This document shows positions 50,584 to 59,313 of a DNA stretch of 64,000 nt, piece by piece. The stretch covers positions 248,001 through 312,000 of the forward strand of contig NZ_JAUSVR010000001.1 of assembly GCF_030814815.1 (NCBI RefSeq), written 5' to 3'. The position numbers and the translations under genes are program-made. The notes below the pieces were generated by a model. That model did no database searches and was not told the origin of the DNA. It was given only the letters and a program-made list of their open reading frames with translations. Every line of letters begins with the position of its first letter. Positions within the stretch are counted from its first letter, which is position 1. Origin of the DNA: Ancylobacter amanitiformis. GTDB taxonomy: Bacteria; Pseudomonadota; Alphaproteobacteria; Rhizobiales; Xanthobacteraceae.

Positions 50584-50830
50584 GCGCGCGGTGCATGCAA
50601 GGGGAACGGGACGGCATGGCGGCGCGCACGATTCCTTTCACACCGGTGCCCCGTGCCGATCGTGAATGAATTATGAGCCCGCCATGCAGGCATCGCAGGG
50701 CTGGGATGCGGTATAATTCCTACCAAATGGGCAGGGTGTCGATTATCTAGGCAACAAGCTGATTAACGGACGTGCAGCTGCCGGGGAGCCCGGAGGCCGC
50801 GTCCCGCTTCTGAACCTGATGGAGATTGAC

Positions 50831-50992
50831 ATGCTGCTCTGGGGCCTTGTTGCCAAGCAGATCCGCCGCTGGCAGGCGTACCGCCGCACGATCAACGAGC
50901 TTTCGCAGCTCGATGACCGCACCCTCGCCGACATCAATGTCGCCCGTGGTGAGATCACGAACGTTGCGCGTCGCGCGGCCGCTGCCGCCTGA
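50831..50992 (+). CDS. DUF1127 domain small protein
   Basis: 53-aa protein starting [19 protein letters not shown]. The core [20 protein letters not shown] matches DUF1127, the small Arg-rich proteins common in alphaproteobacteria; relatives have been linked to RNA maturation, phosphate metabolism and stress in Agrobacterium and Rhodobacter. GGAG at 50820-50824 precedes the ATG. A strong terminator follows, so it is a one-gene transcript; a TATAAT-like box occurs near 50712. Confidence 0.88.
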   Translation: MLLWGLVAKQIRRWQAYRRTINELSQLDDRTLADINVARGEITNVARRAAAAA

Positions 50993-51032
50993 TCGACCGG
51001 TTTTCGGACCTCGCATCCGAGCGATCTTGTAC

Positions 51033-51070
51033 AAGAACGGCCCCGGAATTTTCCGGGGCCGTTCTTTTTT
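51033..51070 (+). terminator. Rho-independent terminator after the DUF1127 gene
   Basis: A perfect inverted repeat of 16 bases per arm (AAGAACGGCCCCGGAA and its complement, tight TT centre) running into TTTT. It is one of the strongest terminators in the window. Confidence 0.95.
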
Positions 51071-51141
51071 GCCCACGTTCCGTGCTAAGGCCGCGCGTCG
51101 ACGGCAAGAAGAAGGCGCCACGTGCGCGTAATCGATTGGTC

Positions 51142-52575
51142 ATGAGCATCACGGACAAGCCCCCCGTTCACGTCATCGGCGGCGGCCTCGCCGGCTCCGA
51201 GGCGGCATGGCAGATCGCCCGCCGGGGCATCCGCGTCATCCTGCACGAGATGCGGCCCACCCGCGCCACCGATGCGCACAGGACGCAGGCACTGGCTGAA
51301 TTGGTCTGCTCCAATTCGTTCCGCTCGGACGACGCCACCTCCAACGCGGTCGGCGTGCTGCATGCCGAGATGCGCCGGCTCGGCTCGCTCATCATGGCCT
51401 GCGCCGATCGTCACCAGCTGCCGGCCGGCGGTGCGCTGGCGGTGGACCGCGATGCCTTCGCCGCCGCCGTCACCGCTGCCCTGGAGCAGCACCCCGGCAT
51501 CGCCATCGAACGCGGCGAAATCGACGGCCTGCCGCCGGACGCATGGGATTCGGTCATCATCGCCACCGGCCCGCTCACCTCCCCGGCCCTCGCCGAGGCC
51601 ATCCGCGCCCGCACGGACGAGACGGCGCTGGCCTTCTTCGACGCCATCGCGCCCATCGTTCATTTCGATTCGATCGACATGAACATGTGCTGGTTCCAGT
51701 CGCGCTACGACAAGGCGGGCCCGGGCGGCACCGGCGCGGACTATATCAACTGCCCGATGGACAAGGCGCAGTACGATGCCTTCGTCGCCGCCCTCATCGC
51801 CAGCGACACCGTGCCGTTCCGTGATTTCGAAGCGGCGACGCCCTATTTCGACGGCTGCCTGCCCATCGAGGTCATGGCCGCGCGCGGGCCGGAGACGCTG
51901 CGCCACGGCCCGATGAAGCCAATGGGCCTGACCAATGCGCATAACCCGACGGTGAAGCCCCATGCCGTGGTGCAGCTGCGGCAGGACAATGCGCTCGGCA
52001 CGCTGTTCAACATGGTCGGCTTCCAGACCAAGACCCGCCATTCCGAGCAGGTGCGCATCCTGCGCATGATCCCCGGGCTGGAAAACGCCGAATTCGCCCG
52101 GCTGGGCGGCCTCCACCGCAACACCTATCTCAACTCGCCCAAGCTGCTAGACGGCACGCTGCGGCTCAAGGTCGAGCCGCGGCTGCGCTTCGCCGGCCAG
52201 ATCACCGGCTGTGAGGGCTATGTGGAAAGCGCGGCGATGGGCCTCATGGCCGGCCTGTTCGCCAGCGCCGAGCGCCTTGGAGACGAGCCCTCCGTGCCGC
52301 CGCCGACCACCGCCTTCGGCGCGCTGATCAACCACATCACCGGCGGGCATATCGAGACCGTCGAGGCCGGGCCCCGCTCCTTCCAGCCGATGAACATCAA
52401 TTTCGGCCTGTTCCCCCCGCTGGAGGCCACCCCCACCCGCGATGCGGAGGGCAACCGGTTGCGCGGCACGCAGAAAACCGTGGCCAAGAAGCAGGTCATG
52501 GCGGCGCGGGCGCTGCGCGACCTCGATCAATGGGCGACCCTCCACGCCGATCCTTCGTGCGAGGCTGCCGCGTGA
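51142..52575 (+). CDS. trmFO: tRNA (uracil-54-C5)-methyltransferase, folate-dependent
   Basis: FAD- and methylene-THF-dependent enzyme making ribothymidine at tRNA position 54; 477 aa. The FAD-binding site is [20 protein letters not shown], followed by [30 protein letters not shown] and a C-terminal [17 protein letters not shown]. The start at [13 protein letters not shown] is standard. The stop overlaps the GTG of the next gene by 4 bp. Confidence 0.96.
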   Translation: MSITDKPPVHVIGGGLAGSEAAWQIARRGIRVILHEMRPTRATDAHRTQALAELVCSNSFRSDDATSNAVGVLHAEMRRLGSLIMACADRHQLPAGGALAVDRDAFAAAVTAALEQHPGIAIERGEIDGLPPDAWDSVIIATGPLTSPALAEAIRARTDETALAFFDAIAPIVHFDSIDMNMCWFQSRYDKAGPGGTGADYINCPMDKAQYDAFVAALIASDTVPFRDFEAATPYFDGCLPIEVMAARGPETLRHGPMKPMGLTNAHNPTVKPHAVVQLRQDNALGTLFNMVGFQTKTRHSEQVRILRMIPGLENAEFARLGGLHRNTYLNSPKLLDGTLRLKVEPRLRFAGQITGCEGYVESAAMGLMAGLFASAERLGDEPSVPPPTTAFGALINHITGGHIETVEAGPRSFQPMNINFGLFPPLEATPTRDAEGNRLRGTQKTVAKKQVMAARALRDLDQWATLHADPSCEAAA

Positions 52576-53648
52576 CCCAGGCGCTTCCCGACGCCGCGCG
52601 CGGCACATTCGAACTCGACACCGTGCTCAAGCGCGACATCTTCTCGACCATCGAGCGCGGCCTGTGGCGCGATGAGGCCGGCAACGCCTTTCCCGCCGTG
52701 CGCCGGCGCTACACCGATGTGAAATGGTGGATAAAGCCGCTGGCGCGGCATTTCGCCCGCCGCGAGGCACGCGCCTTGCGCCGGGCGGAGGGCAGCGGCC
52801 ACACGGTGCCGGTCTATGCGCTGGAAGAAGGCGCGCTGGTGCGTGGCTTCGTCGACGGCATTCCGCTGCAGATCGCCCGCCCCTATGGCGATGCCGCGTT
52901 TTTCCGCTCGGCGCGCGAGGGCCTGCGTGAGGTGCACCGCCGGCGCATCGCCCATAACGACCTCGCCAAGCCGCAGAACTGGCTCTATGCCGCCGACGGG
53001 CGGGCGGTGCTGATGGATTTCCAGCTCGCCTTCTGCTTCGAGCGCCGCTCGAAATTCTTCCGCGTCGCCGCCTATGAGGATATCCGCCACCTGCTCAAGC
53101 AGAAGCGCAGCTTCTGCCCGGAGGCGCTGACACCCATGGAAAAGCGCATCCTCGCCCGCAAGAGCCTGTTCACCCGCATCTGGATGGCGACCGGCAAGCA
53201 GGTGTATAACTTCGTCACCCGCCGCCTGCTCAACTACCACGATACCGAAGGGCGCGGCCCGCGCGCCATGGAGCAGGGCCCGCGCATCGCCGAGGCGCTC
53301 GGCGCGGCGCCGGGGGTGCGGGGCGTGCATATCGCCGATTTCCCCACCGCCGGCCACAGCTTCGGCCTCTACGCCTTCGTCGAGGCGACCGGCACCAGCG
53401 AGGAAACCCTGCGCGCGCATCTGGCCACCACCGTGCCCGATATCCTGCCGCCCGAGCACCTGCAGATCGTGCCGGCCCTGCCCCGCGATGAGGCCGGCGA
53501 GGTGCGTGACGACCTGCTGCGCCTCGTCGCGCTGAACCAGATCGACCAGCTTGAGCAATTGCCCCGCAGCGCCAGCGAGCAGGCGGCGATCGACGCCATC
53601 ATCCGCGACCGCCGCAACCTGAGCGACCGGGTGCGGCGCGGCATCTGA
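52572..53648 (+). CDS. Kinase-like protein fused to an AMP-binding-enzyme C-terminal domain
   Basis: 358-aa protein with two parts. Residues about 20-200 form a protein-kinase-like fold with an unusual catalytic loop [10 protein letters not shown] (Asp130, where HRD would be expected) and a metal loop MDFQLA (Asp149; DFQ in place of DFG), closer to RIO/lipopolysaccharide kinases than to classical Ser/Thr kinases. Residues about 238-328 resemble the C-terminal lid domain of acyl-CoA synthetases ([20 protein letters not shown], then [20 protein letters not shown] and [12 protein letters not shown]). The GTG at 52572 overlaps the trmFO stop by 4 bp with GAGG eight bases upstream. Function unknown. 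Confidence 0.72.
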   Translation: MTQALPDAARGTFELDTVLKRDIFSTIERGLWRDEAGNAFPAVRRRYTDVKWWIKPLARHFARREARALRRAEGSGHTVPVYALEEGALVRGFVDGIPLQIARPYGDAAFFRSAREGLREVHRRRIAHNDLAKPQNWLYAADGRAVLMDFQLAFCFERRSKFFRVAAYEDIRHLLKQKRSFCPEALTPMEKRILARKSLFTRIWMATGKQVYNFVTRRLLNYHDTEGRGPRAMEQGPRIAEALGAAPGVRGVHIADFPTAGHSFGLYAFVEATGTSEETLRAHLATTVPDILPPEHLQIVPALPRDEAGEVRDDLLRLVALNQIDQLEQLPRSASEQAAIDAIIRDRRNLSDRVRRGI

Positions 53649-53744
53649 TGCATCCCGCGCCGCCTTGACACGCCCGACCCGCCCGAAATGATCGGCGGCG
53701 GGGGAATCGGGGCATCATCCGGCCGAAGCGTGCCTGGGAGACTT

Positions 53745-54755
53745 ATGCGTTACCTCATCACCGGCACGGCAGGCTTCATCGGCTACCATCTGGCGCGGCG
53801 GCTGCTCGAAAACGGGCACGAGGTGGTCGGCTTCGACGGCATGACCGCCTATTACAATCTCAAGCTGAAAGAAGCCCGGCACGCCGCGCTGGCGCAGTTT
53901 CCCGCCTTCACGCCGCATATCGGCATGCTGGAGGACCGCGCCGCGCTGGCCCGCGCCACCACCGCCCGGCCCGACATCATCGTCCACCTCGCGGCCCAGG
54001 CGGGGGTGCGCTACAGCCTGGAAAATCCCAAGGCCTATCTCGATTCCAACCTTGTCGGCTCGTGGAACGTGCTGGAGCTGGCGCGGGAACTGGGCGTCCA
54101 GCATCTGCTGCTCGCCTCCACCTCCTCCATCTACGGCGCCAACCCGACCATCCCCTTCCATGAAACGGACCGGGCCGACGAGCCGCTGACCTTCTATGCC
54201 GCCAGCAAGAAGGGCATGGAGGCAATGGGCCATTCCTACGCCCATCTCTACCGGCTGCCGACGACGGCTTTCCGCTTCTTCACCGTGTATGGCCCCTGGG
54301 GTCGGCCGGACATGGCGCTGTTCAAGTTCGTCGCCGCCATGCTCGAGGACCGCGAGATCGAGATCTATGGCGAAGGGCGGATGAGCCGCGACTTCACCTA
54401 TATTGACGACCTGATCGAAGCCATCATCCGCCTTGCCGCGCTGCCGCCCGACGAGACCAACCGGGTCGAAGCGCCGGCCGGCATCGACACGCTGTCGCAT
54501 CAGGGGCCGTATCGCGTGGTCAATATTGGCGGTGGCCAGCCCGTGGGCCTGATCGATTTTGTCGAGACCATCGAGGCCGTGCTCGGCAAGCCGGCCCGGC
54601 GTCTCATGCTGCCCATGCAGAAGGGCGATGTGCCGCGCACCTTCGCCAGCCCGGACCTTCTCGTCGCGCTCACCGGCTATCGGCCGGCGACGCCGCTGGA
54701 TGAGGGCGTACACGCCTTTGTCGACTGGTATCTCGACGCGCGCGCCTATCTCTGA
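53745..54755 (+). CDS. NAD-dependent epimerase/dehydratase, UDP-glucuronate 4-epimerase-like
   Basis: Extended short-chain dehydrogenase of 336 aa. The NAD-binding motif is [20 protein letters not shown], the catalytic YxxxK is in [12 protein letters not shown], and [14 protein letters not shown] carries the Ser. The insertions [19 protein letters not shown] and [13 protein letters not shown] match bacterial UDP-glucuronate 4-epimerases, which supply UDP-galacturonate for surface polysaccharides. It follows the kinase-like gene by 96 bp on the same strand. Confidence 0.9.
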   Translation: MRYLITGTAGFIGYHLARRLLENGHEVVGFDGMTAYYNLKLKEARHAALAQFPAFTPHIGMLEDRAALARATTARPDIIVHLAAQAGVRYSLENPKAYLDSNLVGSWNVLELARELGVQHLLLASTSSIYGANPTIPFHETDRADEPLTFYAASKKGMEAMGHSYAHLYRLPTTAFRFFTVYGPWGRPDMALFKFVAAMLEDREIEIYGEGRMSRDFTYIDDLIEAIIRLAALPPDETNRVEAPAGIDTLSHQGPYRVVNIGGGQPVGLIDFVETIEAVLGKPARRLMLPMQKGDVPRTFASPDLLVALTGYRPATPLDEGVHAFVDWYLDARAYL

Positions 54756-54758
54756 GCG

Positions 54759-55697
54759 CTACAGTTCACCCGTTTCGGCAGGCGCGGGCTCTCTTGCGTC
54801 GGTGCGCGCCTGCGCCAGCAGTTCGCGCAGGAAGGCATCGACCAGCGGTTGCTCGCCCGACAACCGCCGGGTGGCGGCAAAATGGGGCGATTCGAACCCA
54901 TAGCTCTCCGGCCGCAGCACGCGCATCTGCCCCCGCGCCGCCCAATCCTCGCCGATATGGCGCGGAAGGTAGCCGATGAAACGGCCGGACAGGATCATCA
55001 TCACCTGCGCTTCCATCTGCACGATGGCGGCGCTGGCGCGCGGGTGGTTCACCCGGTAGAGGTCGTCGAGGTGGCGGTAGCGTCGCACCGAGAACAGCGC
55101 TTCCTCGATTCGCGCGTGGCTGATCGCCTCCGCCGGCAGCGCGAATAGCGGATGGCCGCGCCCGCAATAGAGCGCCTGCGGCTCGCGGTGCAGCGGCACA
55201 TAGGTGATGCCCGGCACTTTCTGCGAGAACGGGCCGATCACCACGTCGCGCACGCCGTCCATCAGCGCCCGTTCCAGCACCAGCGGCGTGCCGAGTTCGA
55301 GGTCGACGAACACTTCCGAGGCATAGGCCATGTAGCGCGCCAGCGCGGTCTGCAGGCCGAGCCGCGGGTTCGTCACCACGCCATCGACAATGCCGACCCG
55401 GAGCCGCCCCACGAGGCGCTGCTGGTCGCGCCCGATGCGGCCGTGGAACGCGTCGATGTCCTCGAACAGCTGGAGCGCGGCGGCAAGAATCGCTTCGCCG
55501 AACGGCGTCAGGCGGAAGCCCGCCCGCCCGCGCTCGCATAATTGCCCGCCCAGCTTGCGCTCCAGCGCCGCGAGATGTGTGGAAAGCGTGGACTGGGAAA
55601 GATTGAGCGCGATCTGCGCATCCTGGAATCCGCCCTCCTGCGCCAGCACGACGAAGACGCGCAGCAGGCGCAGATCGATATTATCGAGCCGTCGCAT
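54759..55697 (-). CDS. LysR-family transcriptional regulator
   Basis: 312 aa. The N-terminal winged helix is classical (LRLLRVFVVLAQEGGFQDAQ, then NLSQSTLSTHLAALERKLG), followed by a LysR effector-binding domain (LRVGIVDGVVTNPRL; DVVIGPFS). AAAGGAG lies 9-10 bases before the ATG at 55697; an ATG at 55721 is less likely. It is divergent from the SDR-SDR-creatininase-ureohydrolase genes and is their probable activator. Confidence 0.9.
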   Translation of the reverse strand: MRRLDNIDLRLLRVFVVLAQEGGFQDAQIALNLSQSTLSTHLAALERKLGGQLCERGRAGFRLTPFGEAILAAALQLFEDIDAFHGRIGRDQQRLVGRLRVGIVDGVVTNPRLGLQTALARYMAYASEVFVDLELGTPLVLERALMDGVRDVVIGPFSQKVPGITYVPLHREPQALYCGRGHPLFALPAEAISHARIEEALFSVRRYRHLDDLYRVNHPRASAAIVQMEAQVMMILSGRFIGYLPRHIGEDWAARGQMRVLRPESYGFESPHFAATRRLSGEQPLVDAFLRELLAQARTDAREPAPAETGEL

Positions 55698-55729
55698 GGG
55701 GTTCGGCTCCTTTCTACTCACATCGATTT

Positions 55730-55770
55730 ATCTAAATGTAAGCTTCCACTAATTCCGATTTTTTCGGAAG
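55730..55770. promoter_or_regulatory. Candidate LysR binding region
   Basis: In the 162-bp divergent gap two inverted elements are visible: ACAT-N12-ATGT (about 55721-55740) and a clean palindrome TTCCGA-TTTTT-TCGGAA at 55753-55769, both AT-rich in a GC-rich background. Such dyads with T-N11-A character are typical for LysR regulators. Binding is inferred. Confidence 0.45.
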
Positions 55771-55859
55771 TGAATTTGCGAGACCATGGCCTTGTCCTCG
55801 CACAGGAGCGCCCGCGTGCCCCTCCGTCATCCTGTCCGCACCCGGCGCGGGAGCGCCGC

Positions 55860-56618
55860 ATGAGCCTCGATGGGCTTTCCGGGCGCACGGTGCTCGTCAC
55901 CGGATCGAGCCGGGGAATCGGCCTCGGCATCGCCCGCGCCTTCGCCACCGCCGGCGCGGACCTGCACATGCTGGCCGATGATGCCGCCATCTTCGAGGTG
56001 GCCGGGCGGCTCGGCGCGCGCGGCCACTGCGCCGACATCACCTCCAGCGAAGCCGTGGGCGAGGTCGCCGCCGCGCTCCCCCATCTCCACGTGCTGGTGA
56101 ACAATGCCGGGCTCGAACGGGTGACGCCGCTGGACGATGCGAGCGAGGCCAATGAGGCGACGTTCCGCCGCGTGCTTGATATCAACGTGGTCGGCACATT
56201 TCTCGTCACCCGCGCCCTGCTGCCTCGGATGGGCCATGGCGGGCGCATCATCAACACCGCCTCGGTGTGGTCGCGCGGGGCGGAAGCGCTGTTCGGCGCC
56301 TATGTCGCGTCCAAGCACGCGACCATCGGGCTGACAAAGACCTGGGCGAAGGAACTCGGCCCGCGCGGCATCACGGTGAACGCGGTGTGCCCGGGCTGGG
56401 TGCGCACGGAAGCCTCGCTGCGCTCGCTCCATGCCATGGCGGCGCGCACCGGCATGGAGCCGGAGGTTCTGCTGGAGGAGATCGTCGCCGCGCAGATCCT
56501 GCCCGGCTTCATGGAACCGGAAGACGTGGCCGGCACCTATCTGTTCCTGGCGTCCGACCTTGCCTCCAACATCACCGGCCAGAGCGTCGGTGTCGATCGC
56601 GGAGAATTCACATGGTAA
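55860..56618 (+). CDS. Short-chain dehydrogenase/reductase (first of two)
   Basis: Classical SDR of 252 aa. Cofactor motif TGSSRGIG at residues 14-21, NNAG at 81-84, catalytic Ser135, Tyr148 and Lys152 (AYVASKHATIGLTKTWA), and the PGWVRTE segment. The residues after the second strand (LADDAAIF) do not show a clear basic NADP site, so NAD is somewhat favoured. Start at the ATG spanning 55860-55862. It is the first gene of the operon divergent from the LysR regulator and overlaps the second SDR by 7 bp. Confidence 0.9.
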   Translation: MSLDGLSGRTVLVTGSSRGIGLGIARAFATAGADLHMLADDAAIFEVAGRLGARGHCADITSSEAVGEVAAALPHLHVLVNNAGLERVTPLDDASEANEATFRRVLDINVVGTFLVTRALLPRMGHGGRIINTASVWSRGAEALFGAYVASKHATIGLTKTWAKELGPRGITVNAVCPGWVRTEASLRSLHAMAARTGMEPEVLLEEIVAAQILPGFMEPEDVAGTYLFLASDLASNITGQSVGVDRGEFTW

Positions 56619-57364
56619 CGCCTCACAGGGAAGTTCCTCACCGGGAGCCGCCTCACAAGGATCTGCGGGTCGTCGTCACGGGTGCCGGGAGCGGCATCGG
56701 CCGGGCCACGGCGGATGCCCTGTTCGAGGCTGGAGCCAAGGTCATCGGCTTCGACCTGCGCCCGCCGGACCGCGCCAACTGGGCGACCATCATCACCAAC
56801 GTGGCGGAGGAGGCCTCCGTCGTCGCCGGCATGGAGGCGGCCGTCGCCGAGCTGGGCGGGTTGGACGCCATCGTCAACTGCGCCGGGCTATTGATCGAAA
56901 TGCCGCTCTCGGAATTCGATGTCGAGGCCTATGAGCGCATGGCGGCGGTGAATGTGCGCGGCCCCATCCTGATGGCGCGTGAGGCGTTGCGCCATTTCAA
57001 CGGGCGCGGCGAGACGCGCGGGCGCATCGTGAACATCGCCTCCGAGCTGGCCTATCTCGGCCGCGCCGGCGCCTCCGGCTATTGCGCGACCAAGGGCGCG
57101 ATCGTCTCGCTGACCCGCGCCTTCGCGCGCGAACTGGGTCCGCACATCCTGGTCAACGCCATCGCCCCCGGCCCGGTGGATACGCCGCTGCTCGGCTTTG
57201 GTGCGATGACCCCGGAGGCGCAGAAGCTGGAGACCGCCAACCCGCTCGGCCGGGTCGGCCGGCCGGAGGAGGTGGCGCAGGCGGTGCTGTTCCTGCTCAG
57301 CCGCGCAACCGGCTTCATTACCGGCCAGTGCATCAGCGTCGACGGCGGCGCGGCGATGCACTGA
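56612..57364 (+). CDS. Short-chain dehydrogenase/reductase (second of two)
   Basis: Classical SDR of 250 aa with a 16-residue His- and Pro-rich N-terminal tail. Cofactor motif TGAGSGIG at 23-30, Asp at the end of the second strand (GFDLR), which favours NAD, and catalytic Ser144, Tyr157 and Lys161 (SGYCATKGAIVSL). It is translationally coupled to the first SDR (7-bp overlap, GGAGA upstream) and followed by the creatininase-family gene after 26 bp. Substrate unknown; a hydroxyl on a polyol, cyclitol or sugar acid is plausible. Confidence 0.9.
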   Translation: MVTPHREVPHREPPHKDLRVVVTGAGSGIGRATADALFEAGAKVIGFDLRPPDRANWATIITNVAEEASVVAGMEAAVAELGGLDAIVNCAGLLIEMPLSEFDVEAYERMAAVNVRGPILMAREALRHFNGRGETRGRIVNIASELAYLGRAGASGYCATKGAIVSLTRAFARELGPHILVNAIAPGPVDTPLLGFGAMTPEAQKLETANPLGRVGRPEEVAQAVLFLLSRATGFITGQCISVDGGAAMH

Positions 57365-57390
57365 ACCCACGGACATCAGAGGGAAAGACC

Positions 57391-58167
57391 ATGGTCGACA
57401 GCCTGCGCCTGGACGAACTGAGCTGGCCGGAATTCGCGCGCAAGGTGGCGGCCGGCGCGCCCGTGCTGCTGCCGCTCGGCTCCACCGAGCAGCACGGCCC
57501 CCACCTGCCGCTCAATGTCGACGTCGTGCTGCCGACCGGCGTGTGCGAGCGCGTCGCCCGCGAGATCGGCGGCATCGTCGCGCCCACGCTCAATTACGGC
57601 TGCAAGTCGATGCCGCGCTCGGGCGGCGGCGAGGTGTTCCCCGGCACGCTGAGCCTCGACGCCCACACGTTCGCGCTGGTGCTGCGCGACGTGATCCGCA
57701 ATCTGGGCCGGCAGGGCGTGCGCCGGCTGGTCATCGTCAACGGCCATTACGAGAATTGCTGGCCCTCGGTCGAGGGGCTGGACCTCGCCCTGCGCGAACT
57801 GCGCCGCGACGGCATCACCGACATGCAGGTGATGCGGCTGGAATACTGGGACTTCGCCACCCGCGCCACGCTCGACCAACTGTTCCCGGACGGCTTCCCC
57901 GGCATCGATCTCGAACATGCCAGCCTCTTGGAAACTTCGCTCATGCTGCTACTGCGGCCCGAGCTCGTGGAGATGGACAAGGTGCCGACCGACGGGCCGG
58001 CCACGTTCCCACCCTATGACCGGTTTCCCGTGCCCGACGATTTCGGCCTGCCGCCCTCCGGCGTGCTGGCGGTGGCGGTCGGCTCCACCTCGGAGAAGGG
58101 CGAATTGCTGATGGCGGATTACATCACCCGCATATCCGCCGCCATCGTCAAGGAATTCGGGCTGTGA
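57391..58167 (+). CDS. Creatininase family amidohydrolase
   Basis: Metal-dependent ring-opening amidohydrolase family, 258 aa. The dinuclear metal ligands are all present with the spacing of Pseudomonas creatininase: Glu33, His35 and Asp44 in GSTEQHGPHLPLNVD, and His119 and Glu121 in VNGHYEN. The family includes creatinine amidohydrolase, the mycofactocin protein MftE and the 3-dehydro-scyllo-inosose hydrolase IolN. Its place between two dehydrogenases and two ureohydrolases suggests it opens a ring in a guanidino- or cyclitol-derived compound; this is inference. Confidence 0.9.
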   Translation: MVDSLRLDELSWPEFARKVAAGAPVLLPLGSTEQHGPHLPLNVDVVLPTGVCERVAREIGGIVAPTLNYGCKSMPRSGGGEVFPGTLSLDAHTFALVLRDVIRNLGRQGVRRLVIVNGHYENCWPSVEGLDLALRELRRDGITDMQVMRLEYWDFATRATLDQLFPDGFPGIDLEHASLLETSLMLLLRPELVEMDKVPTDGPATFPPYDRFPVPDDFGLPPSGVLAVAVGSTSEKGELLMADYITRISAAIVKEFGL

Positions 58168-58340
58168 TCCGGTTTCCCGGACAAGCGGCGCGAAGCGCGG
58201 CGCCGATCCGGGATCCAGGAGACAATCCGCAAGCGTCCAAATTGTCTTTCGCCGCCTGCGGCGGAGTCCTGCGCTGGATCCCGGCTCGGCGCTCCGGCTT
58301 CGCCTCCGCTGGGCCGGGAAACGAGGACGACAGGGCCGTG
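58168..58340. repeat. Interspersed palindromic intergenic repeat (GGATCCAG type)
   Basis: Imperfect inverted blocks between the creatininase and first ureohydrolase genes: GGTTTCCCGGAC at 58171 and CCGGGAAACGAGGAC near 58315, with CCGGGATCCAGG (58208) and CTGGATCCCGG (58273) as an inner pair. This is the kind of long imperfect palindrome dispersed between genes in Hyphomicrobiales. It separates parts of one operon. Confidence 0.7.
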
Positions 58341-58356
58341 CCCCAATGAGGTTTCC

Positions 58357-59313
58357 ATGACGAAAAAATTCGAGCCGCTCGATTCCGGCACCATCCCGCG
58401 TTTTGCCGGCCTTCCCACCTTCATGCGGCTGCCGGTGGCCGAGCCGTCCGAAGTCGACATCGCCATACTCGGCGTGCCCTTCGACCTCGGCACCACAAAC
58501 CGCGCCGGCACCCGCCACGGACCGCGCGAACTGCGCAACCAGTCCAGCCTGATGCGCCGCGTGCACCATGTCACCGGCCTCTCGCCCTATGACCGCGCGC
58601 GGGTGGCCGATTGCGGCGATGTCATCATCGACCCGTTCGATCTGATGCGCTCGCTCGATCTCATCAGCGCCCATTATGCCGGGGTGCGCGCGGCCGGGGC
58701 GCGGCCGCTGACGGCGGGTGGCGACCATCTCATCAGCCTGCCGATCCTGCGCGGGCTGGTGGAAGACGGCCCTGTCGGCCTCATTCAGTTCGACGCGCAT
58801 TCAGATACTTACGACAGTTTCTTCAACGGAAGTCGTTACACCCACGGCACGCCGTTCCGCCGCGCCATCGAGGAAGGGCTGATCGACCCCACGCGCTTCG
58901 TCCAGATCGGCCTGCGCGGCGCCATCTCCGATGCCGGCAATTACGATTACGCCCGCGATGTCGGCGTGCGCATCATCTTCATCGAGGAACTGGTCGCGCG
59001 CGGCGTCGAGGACGTGATGGCGGAAGCGCGGGCCATCGTCGGCGACGCGCCCACCTATGTCACCTTCGACATTGACGGCATCGACCCCTCGCAGGCCCCC
59101 GGCACCGGCACGCCGGAGATCGGCGGCTTCTCCACCCGCGAGGCGCAGGCCATGGTGCGCCTGCTCGACGGGCTCGACATCATCGGCGCCGACCTCGTCG
59201 AAGTCGCCCCGCCCTTCGATCCATCCGGCCTCACCGCGCTGACCGGGGCCACCATCCTGTTCGAACTGCTCTGCGTGCTCGCCGGCACCGTCGAGCGGAA
59301 GGGAGCGCGCTGA
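58357..59313 (+). CDS. Ureohydrolase family protein, agmatinase-like (first of two)
   Basis: Binuclear Mn hydrolase of the arginase/agmatinase family, 318 aa. Metal motifs: GGDH at residues 121-124, DAHSD at 146-150, and DIDGIDPS at 238-245. The family removes urea from guanidino compounds (agmatine, guanidinobutyrate, guanidinopropionate, guanidine). The N-terminal RFAGLPTFMRLPVAEP resembles guanidinobutyrase/guanidinopropionase-like members, but specificity cannot be read. It overlaps the second copy by 1 nt and follows the creatininase gene across a repeat. Confidence 0.9.
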   Translation: MTKKFEPLDSGTIPRFAGLPTFMRLPVAEPSEVDIAILGVPFDLGTTNRAGTRHGPRELRNQSSLMRRVHHVTGLSPYDRARVADCGDVIIDPFDLMRSLDLISAHYAGVRAAGARPLTAGGDHLISLPILRGLVEDGPVGLIQFDAHSDTYDSFFNGSRYTHGTPFRRAIEEGLIDPTRFVQIGLRGAISDAGNYDYARDVGVRIIFIEELVARGVEDVMAEARAIVGDAPTYVTFDIDGIDPSQAPGTGTPEIGGFSTREAQAMVRLLDGLDIIGADLVEVAPPFDPSGLTALTGATILFELLCVLAGTVERKGAR

